In this document: positions 1 through 5,860 of the stretch, piece by piece
Numbering within the stretch: position 1 is the first letter of the stretch
Layout: each line of letters opens with the position of its first letter
Program-made: the position numbers and the translations under genes
From: Acinetobacter sp.
GTDB taxonomy: Bacteria > Pseudomonadota > Gammaproteobacteria > Pseudomonadales > Moraxellaceae
Assembly (NCBI GenBank): GCA_030152275.1
Contig: JASLHF010000135.1
Span: forward strand, 1 to 13,401
Direction of reading: 5' to 3'
Length of the DNA stretch: 13,401 nucleotides
The notes under the pieces: model-generated
The model's database searches: none
The model's input: the letters and a program-made list of their open reading frames with translations, nothing else
What the model was told of the DNA's origin: nothing

Positions 1-516
1 CATTGGCACCGCCATGATTTTGCGTTCTTCCACTTCGTCTTGGAAGAATGCGCCGTCAATCATAGTCGCTGTCGTGCCCGGATTATAAATCGCGATCAGG
101 TTCAGCGCCTGCACCACGTCAGGACAGTTGTGGCAGCTTAACGATACAAACACATCAAAGTCTGCAGTTAAATTTAAGCCTTTAATTTGCGCCAGAACTT
201 CTTCAGAAACTTTCGGCGCATAGCCAGATACTTGAAGCAAAGCCAGAATCAGGGAAGTGAACTCGTGACCCATAGGCAAGCCAGCGAAGTTTACACGCGG
301 CTGCTCACCGGTTTTTGCGATGCCGAAGCTCGGCGCGCGTGAATTTGTGCCGTCAAAGCGCGCAGTCACCAAATCAGACAGTGAGGCGATTTCAGTCACC
401 AATTCTTTAATTTTGTCTGATTTGTCTGAACCGTTTAAAGTCGCCACGATTTCGATTGGGCTTTCTAAACGTTCCAGCAGAGTTTTTAATTGAGCAGAAG
501 TATTTTGATCCAACAT
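1..516 (-). CDS. ahpF: Alkyl hydroperoxide reductase subunit F, N-terminal part
   Basis: The first 172 residues of AhpF, the flavoprotein disulfide reductase that passes electrons from NAD(P)H to AhpC in the cytoplasm; the gene continues off the left edge. The residues resemble E. coli AhpF throughout: the MLD start, an IKELVTEIA-like helix, then GLPMGHEFTSLILALLQ at about 79-95. The redox pair CHNC at 128-131 belongs to the tandem thioredoxin-fold N-terminal domain that reduces AhpC. The FAD and NADH domains lie outside the window. The ATG at 516-514 is preceded by an AGAGG ribosome binding site five bases upstream. It is transcribed away from the GTPase operon across an AT-rich spacer. In many bacteria ahpF directly follows ahpC; here ahpC is about 4.4 kb away on the same strand. 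The identification is secure. Confidence 0.95.
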   Translation of the reverse strand, partial: MLDQNTSAQLKTLLERLESPIEIVATLNGSDKSDKIKELVTEIASLSDLVTARFDGTNSRAPSFGIAKTGEQPRVNFAGLPMGHEFTSLILALLQVSGYAPKVSEEVLAQIKGLNLTADFDVFVSLSCHNCPDVVQALNLIAIYNPGTTATMIDGAFFQDEVEERKIMAVPM

Positions 517-599
517 ATTGACCTCTTTATTCACGGCATTTTTCAATAATTTCTTATATATTAATTTAGAATATTTAATAGATAAAACAGGTTGTTTTA

Positions 600-629
600 A
601 TAATATTGATCGGAATATTTATTGTACAA
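600..629 (-). promoter_or_regulatory. Candidate sigma70 promoter for ahpF
   Basis: On the minus strand, TTGTAC (629-624) and TATTAT (605-600) are separated by 18 bases and would give a leader of about 80 bases before the ahpF start. Each hexamer matches the consensus at four or five of six positions. The region is very AT-rich, so chance matches are likely. I did not find a convincing four-part OxyR site next to it. Confidence 0.3.
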
Positions 630-856
630 GTGTGCTTTATTTAACATGAATAAACAAAATAGCCTATTTTGACATTGATTTTTTAATTTTTATTGAAAAA
701 TAAGTGAAGGAAAGATTTCTTTATATATAAAAAAAATATTAATAGGTTTAACGTTTTTTCGCGGCTGCATTGACTATTAGTTATAAAACTAAATTTATGT
801 GATGTGTTTTACAGATATTTATTAAATATTAATCAATTTTGCAAAATAGTGTACAG

Positions 857-885
857 TTCACTTTCATATTACATTGAATTTAAAT
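857..885 (+). promoter_or_regulatory. Candidate promoter for the GTPase/Roadblock operon
   Basis: TTCACT (857-862) and TTAAAT (880-885) are 17 bases apart, which would place transcription start near 892, about 16 bases before the GTG start at 908. The leader would be very short, in line with the poor Shine-Dalgarno sequence there. The hexamers are weak and the call is tentative. Confidence 0.22.
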
Positions 886-907
886 ATTTTTTATTGGGTC
901 TAAATCA

Positions 908-1468
908 GTGATATTAAAACAATACAAGATTGCTTTTGGAGGAACAATGGGCGCGGGGAAATCCGCTGCCATCCAAGTTTTATCGGATATCGATGTGGTT
1001 TCTACGGAAGCGCGCAACACTGATGTGGAATCTCATAGCAAATATTTAACTACGGTCGGCATCGACTATGGTGAAATCCGTTTAGAGGATGGTATTGAAA
1101 TTGGCCTATATGGAACGCCAGGACAAGGCCGTTTTGACTTTATGTGGTCAATTGTCTGCAAAGGCGCATTGGGCATTATTCTACTGATTGATCATTCGCG
1201 TGCAGAACGCTTGGATGATCTTGAATTTTATTTAAATGCTTTTTGTGAATTTGGCAGCAATATTGTGGTCGGCATAACGCATCTAGATGAAAAAGATGAT
1301 CAAATGCTGAAAATCTATCGTGACTGGATGAGCATAAAACGAATAAATCTGCCTCTTTTTGCTGTAGATGCGCGTGAGCGTGATGACGTGCTGCTCTTGG
1401 CTGAAACGCTGATTGCATCGGCTGAAATGGACAGTCATATCAAGAAAAAAATTGTGATTGAGGTTTGA
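908..1468 (+). CDS. Small Ras-like GTPase, MglA/COG2229 type
   Basis: A 186-residue cytoplasmic P-loop GTPase, the size of a bare G domain. The P-loop GTMGAGKS is at 12-19, a G2-type Thr is in TTVG at 48-51, and the switch II motif is GTPGQ at 69-73. The usual DxxG aspartate is therefore replaced by Gly; bacterial MglA proteins also deviate at this position. The G4 element reads THLD at 124-127 rather than NKxD, and VDAR at 153-156 fits G5. The GTG start at 908 is the only start that keeps the P-loop, because an in-frame stop lies at 881. Its Shine-Dalgarno is poor. The gene ends one base before a Roadblock/LC7 gene, and a second Roadblock gene closes the operon. In Myxococcus, MglB (a Roadblock protein) is the GTPase-activating partner of MglA, so a similar pairing is likely here. 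The process it controls cannot be read from the sequence. Confidence 0.85.
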   Translation: MILKQYKIAFGGTMGAGKSAAIQVLSDIDVVSTEARNTDVESHSKYLTTVGIDYGEIRLEDGIEIGLYGTPGQGRFDFMWSIVCKGALGIILLIDHSRAERLDDLEFYLNAFCEFGSNIVVGITHLDEKDDQMLKIYRDWMSIKRINLPLFAVDARERDDVLLLAETLIASAEMDSHIKKKIVIEV

Positions 1469-1469
1469 A

Positions 1470-1877
1470 ATGAATTTGAATGAAAACCGCCGTGTGCCTC
1501 AACATATTGCTGATCAAGCAAAAAATCATTTGAATGAGCTTTTGCATACAGTCAGCGGCATTAATTTTGTCATGCTGTGTACGTCAGATGGTTTTGAAGT
1601 TGCTGTCGCAACCAAGAAAAATTTAGATAATGCCGGCAAAATTGCGGCAGTTAGCAGTTCGATTTTAGCTATGGTGACGGCATTTATTCAGGAAATTAGT
1701 TTGGTTGGCTGCAAAACTATTACGCTTGATGCGGATAATGGCAAAGTGGTTTTATCCTCGGTAGAGCACACGCAATATCCTATGGTGATGGTGGCATCAA
1801 CTACAGATGATGTGCTAATTGGTCAACTGTTGTTTTATATGAAAAAAGAAGCCGAACAACTGTGCCAATTGGCTTAA
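1470..1877 (+). CDS. Roadblock/LC7 (MglB-like) protein 1
   Basis: 135 residues that form one Roadblock/LC7 domain, the alpha/beta dimeric fold that binds small GTPases. Visible family features are an N-terminal helix with NHLNELL, the strand pair around GINFVMLCTSDGFEVA, a long hydrophobic helix with AAVSSSILAMVTAFIQEI, and the strands TITLDADNGKVVLSS and YPMVMVAS. A longer version could start at TTG 1458, but ATG 1470 is preferred because TTGAGG at 1457-1463 sits six bases upstream. The start follows the GTPase stop by one base, so the two are probably translationally coupled. The inferred role is regulator (activator or scaffold) of the adjacent GTPase. No membrane segment or signal peptide is present. 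Confidence 0.87.
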   Translation: MNLNENRRVPQHIADQAKNHLNELLHTVSGINFVMLCTSDGFEVAVATKKNLDNAGKIAAVSSSILAMVTAFIQEISLVGCKTITLDADNGKVVLSSVEHTQYPMVMVASTTDDVLIGQLLFYMKKEAEQLCQLA

Positions 1878-1926
1878 AACTAAATGAAATGTGTACTTTA
1901 AAATCCATTTAAATGGCAGTTGATGC

Positions 1927-2895
1927 ATGAAAAAAATACTAAATATTGCTGCGTCAGGAATGAATCTTAAAAGCCTTGACCAAATCAAAATCTTAATGCG
2001 TCACACTGTGCCTGAAAACGTGCATATTAATTGGGTGAACCTGATTGATCAGCATATTGATGTATTGCTGATTAATGAAGCATTTTTTGATTTGACAAAT
2101 ATACAGAAAATTATAGCCCAGCAGAAAGCATTGGTATTTAAGCTGGTTAAAAATCCAGAACGGGGCGGGCAGATTGATGGGCAGATTTTATTTTATCCGC
2201 TTCTTCAAATTGAAGATTTAAAAGACAAGCTGCATAGCCTGTTTTTTGATTATGACATGCCTGTATATAACAATATAGAAACGCCTCATACAGACGTTGC
2301 TGGGCAATATGGCCAAAACCCAGAAAAAGTCTTTAATGAAATATTTACTGCTCGAAACGGCTTTATTCAGTTGTTTGATCATTATGGACAGCTGGCGTTA
2401 ATTGACTGTATGACTGAGCGTATTTGGCCGGCAGCAAATATGTCAGGACGCAGCCTGAATAGAACCATAAATCAATCTTATGCGACTGGTCAGCAGGTTC
2501 AGGAAACCAGCCGTAACCAGCCGGCGCAGGATATGCGGACTTGGCTTTGGCACAAGCTGATGCATGCTTCAGACTTGCAGCTGCTTCAGGTAAAGCCAAA
2601 TGAATGTTTTCGGCTAGATATTTGGCCAAAATTTGAGAAAGACCTGCAGCGCCGCGACCAATTAAAAATGGCAGCGTGTTTTGCAGCTGGCGCACGCTTA
2701 AAAGAGGTGCAGCAGACTTTGGGGATTTCGCAAGAACAGATTAATCGCTTTGTAGAAACTGCATTGCTTTTAAAAATGGGGGAGATAATTTCTCCAGAAC
2801 AGGTGAAGTTTACGGCTGAGATAGAAGAATTTGGGGCAGAAAAAAAACCGATTCGAAACTTTTTAAGCAAGCTTCGCAAAAAACTAGGTCTTTAA
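1927..2895 (+). CDS. Unrecognised 322-residue protein of the GTPase/Roadblock operon
   Basis: I cannot name this family. Residues 1-105 have an alternating strand/helix look, with buried strands such as IDVLLINEAFF at 44-54, reminiscent of a receiver-like fold but with no clear phospho-acceptor pattern. The central part (about 110-205) is polar and Gln/Asn-rich near 180-203. Residues 225-290 contain RLDIWPKFE, then a helix-rich stretch with KEVQQTLGISQEQINRFVE, resembling a winged-helix or helix-turn-helix fold. The C-terminus (305-322) is strongly basic and amphipathic. The start ATG 1927 lacks a good Shine-Dalgarno, so it is less certain. The gene lies 49 bases after Roadblock protein 1 and about 30 bases before Roadblock protein 2. 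It could be an effector or adaptor of the GTPase; this is inference from context only. Confidence 0.75.
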   Translation: MKKILNIAASGMNLKSLDQIKILMRHTVPENVHINWVNLIDQHIDVLLINEAFFDLTNIQKIIAQQKALVFKLVKNPERGGQIDGQILFYPLLQIEDLKDKLHSLFFDYDMPVYNNIETPHTDVAGQYGQNPEKVFNEIFTARNGFIQLFDHYGQLALIDCMTERIWPAANMSGRSLNRTINQSYATGQQVQETSRNQPAQDMRTWLWHKLMHASDLQLLQVKPNECFRLDIWPKFEKDLQRRDQLKMAACFAAGARLKEVQQTLGISQEQINRFVETALLLKMGEIISPEQVKFTAEIEEFGAEKKPIRNFLSKLRKKLGL

Positions 2896-2928
2896 TTCAC
2901 TAATAAAATTATTTCGGGAGAAATGAAT

Positions 2929-3285
2929 ATGGCGCGTATTACACTTGATACTTTATCTTCACTTGATGGCTATGTTGCTGCAGCGCTGGTTGACAGTGAA
3001 AGCGGTTTGGCTTTGGCGACTCAAGGCAGCGGTATTGATCTTGAACTTGCAGCAGCAGGTAATACTGAAGTTGTGCGTTCAAAGCGCAAAGTTGCTAAAG
3101 CGCTTCAGCTTGACGATGCGATTGAAGATATTTTAATTACTTTGGGTAAGCAATATCACTTAATCCGTCCATTAGACACCAATGAAGCATTGTTTTTGTA
3201 CCTTGTACTGGATCGTGCTAAATCAAACTTGGCTATGGCGCGTTTTGAGCTTAAAGCATTTGAAAAAGAACTAGATTTTTCATAA
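2929..3285 (+). CDS. Roadblock/LC7 (MglB-like) protein 2
   Basis: 118 residues with a second, divergent Roadblock/LC7 domain. The N-terminal part contains LDGYVAAALVDSESGLALAT followed by the helix DLELAAAGNTEVVRSK. Then come ALQLDDAIEDILITLGKQYHLIRPL and the strand EALFLYLVLD, the order expected for this fold. ATG 2923 is also in frame, but CGGGAG at 2915-2920 is only two bases from it and eight from ATG 2929, so 2929 is preferred. It is the last gene of the operon, followed within 20 bases by an intrinsic terminator. Two unlike Roadblock proteins in one operon suggest a heteromeric or dual regulator of the GTPase, but this is not shown by the sequence. Confidence 0.85.
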   Translation: MARITLDTLSSLDGYVAAALVDSESGLALATQGSGIDLELAAAGNTEVVRSKRKVAKALQLDDAIEDILITLGKQYHLIRPLDTNEALFLYLVLDRAKSNLAMARFELKAFEKELDFS

Positions 3286-3303
3286 GTTGTAAAGACGTTT
3301 AAG

Positions 3304-3329
3304 AAATCCGCCATTAGGCGGATTTTTTT
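3304..3329 (+). terminator. Intrinsic terminator of the GTPase/Roadblock operon
   Basis: A perfect nine-base stem, AAATCCGCC (3304-3312) with GGCGGATTT (3317-3325), has an ATTA loop and leads into a run of seven T (3323-3329). It starts 18 bases after the stop codon of Roadblock protein 2. This is a textbook Rho-independent terminator. Confidence 0.93.
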
Positions 3330-3404
3330 ATAGCAAGCGCAAATGTTATAGTCATTTTACAGCCTGCAGTTCGACGGCTGCCTGTTACCATGAGAGTATT
3401 TAAA

Positions 3405-3620
3405 ATGATTGCAAAGGGCATATACCGCCATTACAAAGGTAAACTATACCAAGTATTTAATGTGGCAACGCACAGTGAAACGCAAGAAAAGCTTGTGGTA
3501 TATCAATGCTTATATGGTGATTATTCCATGTGGGTGCGCCCGCTAGAGATGTTTATGGAAACAGTTGAGATAGATGGCGAAGTGATCCCGCGCTTTAAAC
3601 TGATTCAAGAAATACATTAA
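3405..3620 (+). CDS. DUF1653 domain protein
   Basis: A 71-residue small cytoplasmic protein of the DUF1653 family. The family pattern is clear: GIYRHYKGKLYQVFNVATHSE, then VVYQCLYGDYSMWVRPLEMF, then a C-terminal FKLI. The whole protein is this single SH3-like, beta-rich domain. The biochemical function of the family is not established. An in-frame ATG at 3390 would add five residues, but GAGAG at 3392-3396 lies eight bases before ATG 3405, which fits a ribosome binding site and decides for 3405. Its stop codon starts an imperfect 14-base tandem repeat. It may be co-transcribed with the methyltransferase about 80 bases downstream. Confidence 0.85.
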   Translation: MIAKGIYRHYKGKLYQVFNVATHSETQEKLVVYQCLYGDYSMWVRPLEMFMETVEIDGEVIPRFKLIQEIH

Positions 3621-3645
3621 AGGCTTGAAAATAAAGGTTTGAAAA
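3618..3645 (+). repeat. 14-base tandem duplication after the DUF1653 gene
   Basis: TAAAGGCTTGAAAA (3618-3631) is followed directly by TAAAGGTTTGAAAA (3632-3645), differing at one base. The first copy begins with the stop codon of the DUF1653 gene. It looks like a small slippage duplication with no evident function. Confidence 0.7.
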
Positions 3646-3703
3646 TTGTAATCGATCAAGCGGTTTCGAACCCAAAGATATTTAAAAAAATCAGGATGTT
3701 GAT

Positions 3704-4297
3704 ATGAGCATGGATGCCAATTTTCACAATTATATGCAGAAGTTGTATGCAGAATTCACTGAGCATGATGCCGCACAAGATCATCGTTTAGCGCGTTATC
3801 GTAATATTGAACCTGAATCGGCACTTTTTTTGGCAATGCAAATTCGGCTTATGCACGCTAAAAAAGTTTTAGAAATTGGCACATCGACAGGTTATTCAAC
3901 AATGTGGCTTGCAGATGCTGTGAATATGACACAAGGACATGTCGATACAGTTGAAATTGATGGGTCACGAATTGCTCAGGCTCAATTACATGCCAAACAT
4001 TTAGCTTTACATAACTTTATTGATTTTCATCAGGGCGATGCGCTGCTTTTTTTGCAAAATTTAAATGATAAGTATGATTTTATTTTGCTGGATGCTGAGC
4101 GGGATACTTATGTGAAATATTGGCAATATCTTCCTGGTATTATGCAAGAAAAACATGCGGCGCTGATTGTTGATAATGTGATTTCACATGCAGCCGAGGT
4201 GGCTGAGTTCATAAATTTGGTGGAGCAAGATAATCGCTTTATCAGTATTACGCTTCATATTGGGGCGGGACTATTCATGGTGACGTGGCGTAATTAA
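3704..4297 (+). CDS. Class I SAM-dependent O-methyltransferase
   Basis: A 197-residue protein with the Rossmann methyltransferase fold of the O-methyltransferase family (PF01596, COG4122). The SAM-binding motif I is VLEIGTSTGYST at 55-66. The acidic residue for the ribose is in TVEID at 82-86, GDAL follows at 111-114, and the metal/catalytic region YDFILLDAERDTY is at 124-136, with VDN at 156-158. These positions match caffeoyl-CoA/catechol-type enzymes, which use a divalent metal, but the substrate cannot be deduced. Length is slightly short but normal for bacterial members. AGGA at 3693-3696 sits seven bases before ATG 3704. It is probably expressed alone or with the preceding DUF1653 gene, and it ends against the convergent KTSC-like gene. 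Confidence 0.88.
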   Translation: MSMDANFHNYMQKLYAEFTEHDAAQDHRLARYRNIEPESALFLAMQIRLMHAKKVLEIGTSTGYSTMWLADAVNMTQGHVDTVEIDGSRIAQAQLHAKHLALHNFIDFHQGDALLFLQNLNDKYDFILLDAERDTYVKYWQYLPGIMQEKHAALIVDNVISHAAEVAEFINLVEQDNRFISITLHIGAGLFMVTWRN

Positions 4298-4324
4298 AAG
4301 ACTTAATATTGTTCGTAGAATGGT

Positions 4325-4355
4325 GGTAAATCAGGGCAATGTACGCTGATTTACC
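4325..4355. repeat. 10-base perfect inverted repeat between convergent genes
   Basis: GGTAAATCAG (4325-4334) and CTGATTTACC (4346-4355) form a perfect 10-base stem with an 11-base loop. The position, between the methyltransferase stop and the stop of the convergent small gene, suggests a bidirectional 3'-end hairpin. Neither strand has a T-run directly after it, so it is not a standard intrinsic terminator. Confidence 0.6.
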
Positions 4356-4387
4356 GACTCAAAAATTGAAAAAGATTTCCTTAAAAT

Positions 4388-4594
4388 TTATCCCTGTAAT
4401 GAAATTCGTGAAAAATGAAGGTCATATTCTAAGTATTTGTGTACAAAAGCAGTTTTATCGCTCGAGCGAAGTAAATTATCATAAATAAATGGTGAAACTG
4501 GATAGAATAAATCTCCTGCACCGTTGGCGTAAAATATTTTTAAATAGCGTGACGATGAACTGTATTTCCAAGCAGTTACAATTGTTGTTCCCAT
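4388..4594 (-). CDS. Small KTSC-like domain protein
   Basis: A 68-residue protein. The order of features resembles the KTSC domain: a short strand with the SSSSRYLKIFYANG turn, an aromatic-rich segment DLFYPVSPFIYDNLLRS, and a following SSDKTAFVHKYLEYDLHF stretch that fits the family's final helix and strand. The function of KTSC proteins is not established; some occur next to nucleic-acid enzymes. The gene is real by its translation signal: an ideal AAGGAGG lies seven bases before ATG (4594-4592). It faces away from ahpC and converges with the methyltransferase gene. The family assignment is moderate, because I compare from memory of the pattern only. Confidence 0.7.
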   Translation of the reverse strand: MGTTIVTAWKYSSSSRYLKIFYANGAGDLFYPVSPFIYDNLLRSSDKTAFVHKYLEYDLHFSRISLQG

Positions 4595-4600
4595 AAAACA

Positions 4601-4608
4601 TCCTCCTT
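4601..4608 (-). promoter_or_regulatory. Consensus Shine-Dalgarno of the KTSC-like gene
   Basis: On the minus strand the bases read AAGGAGGA, fully complementary to the 3' end of 16S rRNA, with seven bases to the ATG. It is the strongest ribosome binding site in the window and supports translation of this short frame. A TATACT at 4687-4682 on the same strand could be its -10 element. Confidence 0.8.
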
Positions 4609-4910
4609 ATTCTGCGTCGTTGTTATTGTGTGGTAGAAGAAGATCTTTATAGATTGAACTTAAGCGATATGAGGCGGCTAAAGTATAGGATATTTGTTAA
4701 AAAATAAAGTTTTATCGCGATATTAATAGCTTAAAAAATGGTGAAGCATTTTATTAAAATATCATGTATGAAATGTGATGAATCGAAATGAGAAAAAGCG
4801 ATATATTTTCAAACAAGATACTCAAGCCTATTTTAATCAATTAAGTATTGGCGGGGCGGAATCTGTAAATTTTAAAAATCACAAATAAATTTAATGTGTA
4901 GAAAAAACAT
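4609..4910. other. Gene-free AT-rich spacer
   Basis: About 300 bases separate the KTSC-like gene from the ahpC terminator, both transcribed leftward. No open frame with a ribosome binding site was found on either strand. It should contain the promoter of the KTSC-like gene near its left end, perhaps with the -10 element TATACT at 4687-4682. Confidence 0.45.
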
Positions 4911-4939
4911 AAAAAACCACGCTAAAAGCGTGGTTTTTT
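4911..4939 (-). terminator. Intrinsic terminator of ahpC
   Basis: The stem is a 13-base perfect inverted repeat (4911-4923 and 4927-4939) with core CCACGC/GCGTGG, an A-run on one side, a T-run on the other and a three-base loop. On the minus strand it ends in six T, 24 bases after the ahpC stop. The symmetry would let it work in both directions. Confidence 0.93.
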
Positions 4940-4962
4940 GAATCAGTTCAATCTAATGCAGA

Positions 4963-5526
4963 TTAGATTTTACCAACTAGGTCGATTGAAGGAGCAAGAG
5001 TTGCGTCGCCTTCTTTCCATTTAGCTGGGCAAACTTCGCCTGGGTGAGCGTGAACATATTGAGCTGCTTTAACTTTACGAAGAAGTTCAGAAGCATCACG
5101 GCCGATACCGCCAGCATTGATTTCGATGATTTGGATTTTACCTTCTGGATCGATAACGAAAGTACCGCGGTCAGCAAGGCCGTCAGCTTCGATTAATACT
5201 TCGAAGTTTTTAGCAAGAGTCCAAGTCGGATCGCCAACCATTACGTATTGAATTTTTTTGATTTCTTCAGAAGAATCGTGCCAAGCTTTGTGAGTGAAAT
5301 GAGTGTCAGTAGAAACTGAGTAGATTTCAACACCTAGTTTTTGGAATTCAGCATAGTTGTCAGCAAGGTCGCCAAGTTCAGTTGGGCAAACAAAAGTGAA
5401 GTCAGCTGGGTAGAAGAATACTACAGACCATTTGCCTTTAAGATCAGCTTCAGTAACTTCAATGAATTTACCGTTTTGGAAAGCTTGTGATTTGAATGGT
5501 TTAACTTCAGTATTAATTAAGCTCAT
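4963..5526 (-). CDS. ahpC: Alkyl hydroperoxide reductase subunit C (peroxiredoxin)
   Basis: A 187-residue typical 2-Cys peroxiredoxin (AhpC/Prx1 type) that reduces hydrogen peroxide, organic hydroperoxides and peroxynitrite in the cytoplasm and is itself reduced by AhpF. The peroxidatic cysteine is Cys47 in the FTFVCPTE motif and the resolving cysteine is Cys166 in HPGEVCPAKW, at the same positions as in E. coli AhpC. The C-terminus DLVGKI is also as in E. coli, and the length is identical. Further in-frame ATGs upstream give a 191-residue version, but GGAGA is correctly spaced for ATG 5526-5524, which yields the conserved MSLINTE start. It is a single-gene unit with its own terminator. ahpF is not adjacent but lies about 4.4 kb further on the same strand. 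Confidence 0.98.
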   Translation of the reverse strand: MSLINTEVKPFKSQAFQNGKFIEVTEADLKGKWSVVFFYPADFTFVCPTELGDLADNYAEFQKLGVEIYSVSTDTHFTHKAWHDSSEEIKKIQYVMVGDPTWTLAKNFEVLIEADGLADRGTFVIDPEGKIQIIEINAGGIGRDASELLRKVKAAQYVHAHPGEVCPAKWKEGDATLAPSIDLVGKI

Positions 5527-5538
5527 CATTGTCTCCAT

Positions 5539-5860
5539 GATTGAGGTTTGTATTTAATTTCCAATAGAGTATCTAATTTTAAGTCATTGCTGAAATGGTA
5601 TTTTTACATTAAATAAATCGGAAAAACCGAATCAAGTAAAAATCTTAAATTAGATGATTCTGTCCATTTAACATCAGCACTGTGATGTCTAAATGACAAA
5701 ATCATCTGTTTTCAGCTTGCATAAGAACATGATGCCATTGAAGTAAAAATTCAAGGGCTAAAATGAAAAAAGATAAAATTAAACAATTCCTGCATTCTTT
5801 TGTTCATTGTCATTACAGCGTAAAATAGCGCTTTGTTGTTTTTATTAGGAAACTTGTTCT
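5539..5860. other. Divergent intergenic region between ahpC and hrpA
   Basis: This spacer of about 320 bases should carry the promoters of ahpC (leftward) and hrpA (rightward) and holds the large inverted repeat at 5652-5707. No additional credible gene is present. A possible hrpA -10 is TAAAAT at 5821-5826 with a weak TTGTTC (5800-5805) upstream at a short 15-base spacing. Confidence 0.5.
5652..5707. repeat. 56-base near-perfect inverted repeat
   Basis: Two 25-base arms (5652-5676 and 5683-5707) pair around the loop GCACTG. The outer eight bases (AGATGATT/AATCATCT) and inner six (ACATCA/TGATGT) pair perfectly. Across the arms I count one mismatch and two single-base bulges. It lies 126-181 bases upstream of the ahpC start and 154-209 bases upstream of the hrpA start. 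It could form a stable hairpin in RNA from either strand or a cruciform. No strong T-run follows on either side, so a standard terminator is unlikely. A dispersed palindromic repeat or a regulator site are both possible. Confidence 0.8.

Larger units (their letters stand above)
517..907. other. AT-rich divergent intergenic region
   Basis: A 391-base spacer separates ahpF (leftward) from the GTPase operon (rightward). I see no open frame with a ribosome binding site. It is expected to hold both divergent promoters. A short imperfect dyad, GTGTACAGTTCAC at 849-861, lies just upstream of the putative operon promoter and could be an operator, but this is weak. Confidence 0.5.

Noticed and set aside
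5539..5640. Possible OxyR binding site upstream of ahpC
   Set aside because: One CTAT and one CAAT fall at the expected spacing on the minus strand, but the other two tetranucleotides of the ATAG-n7-CTAT pattern do not match, so it is not better than chance.
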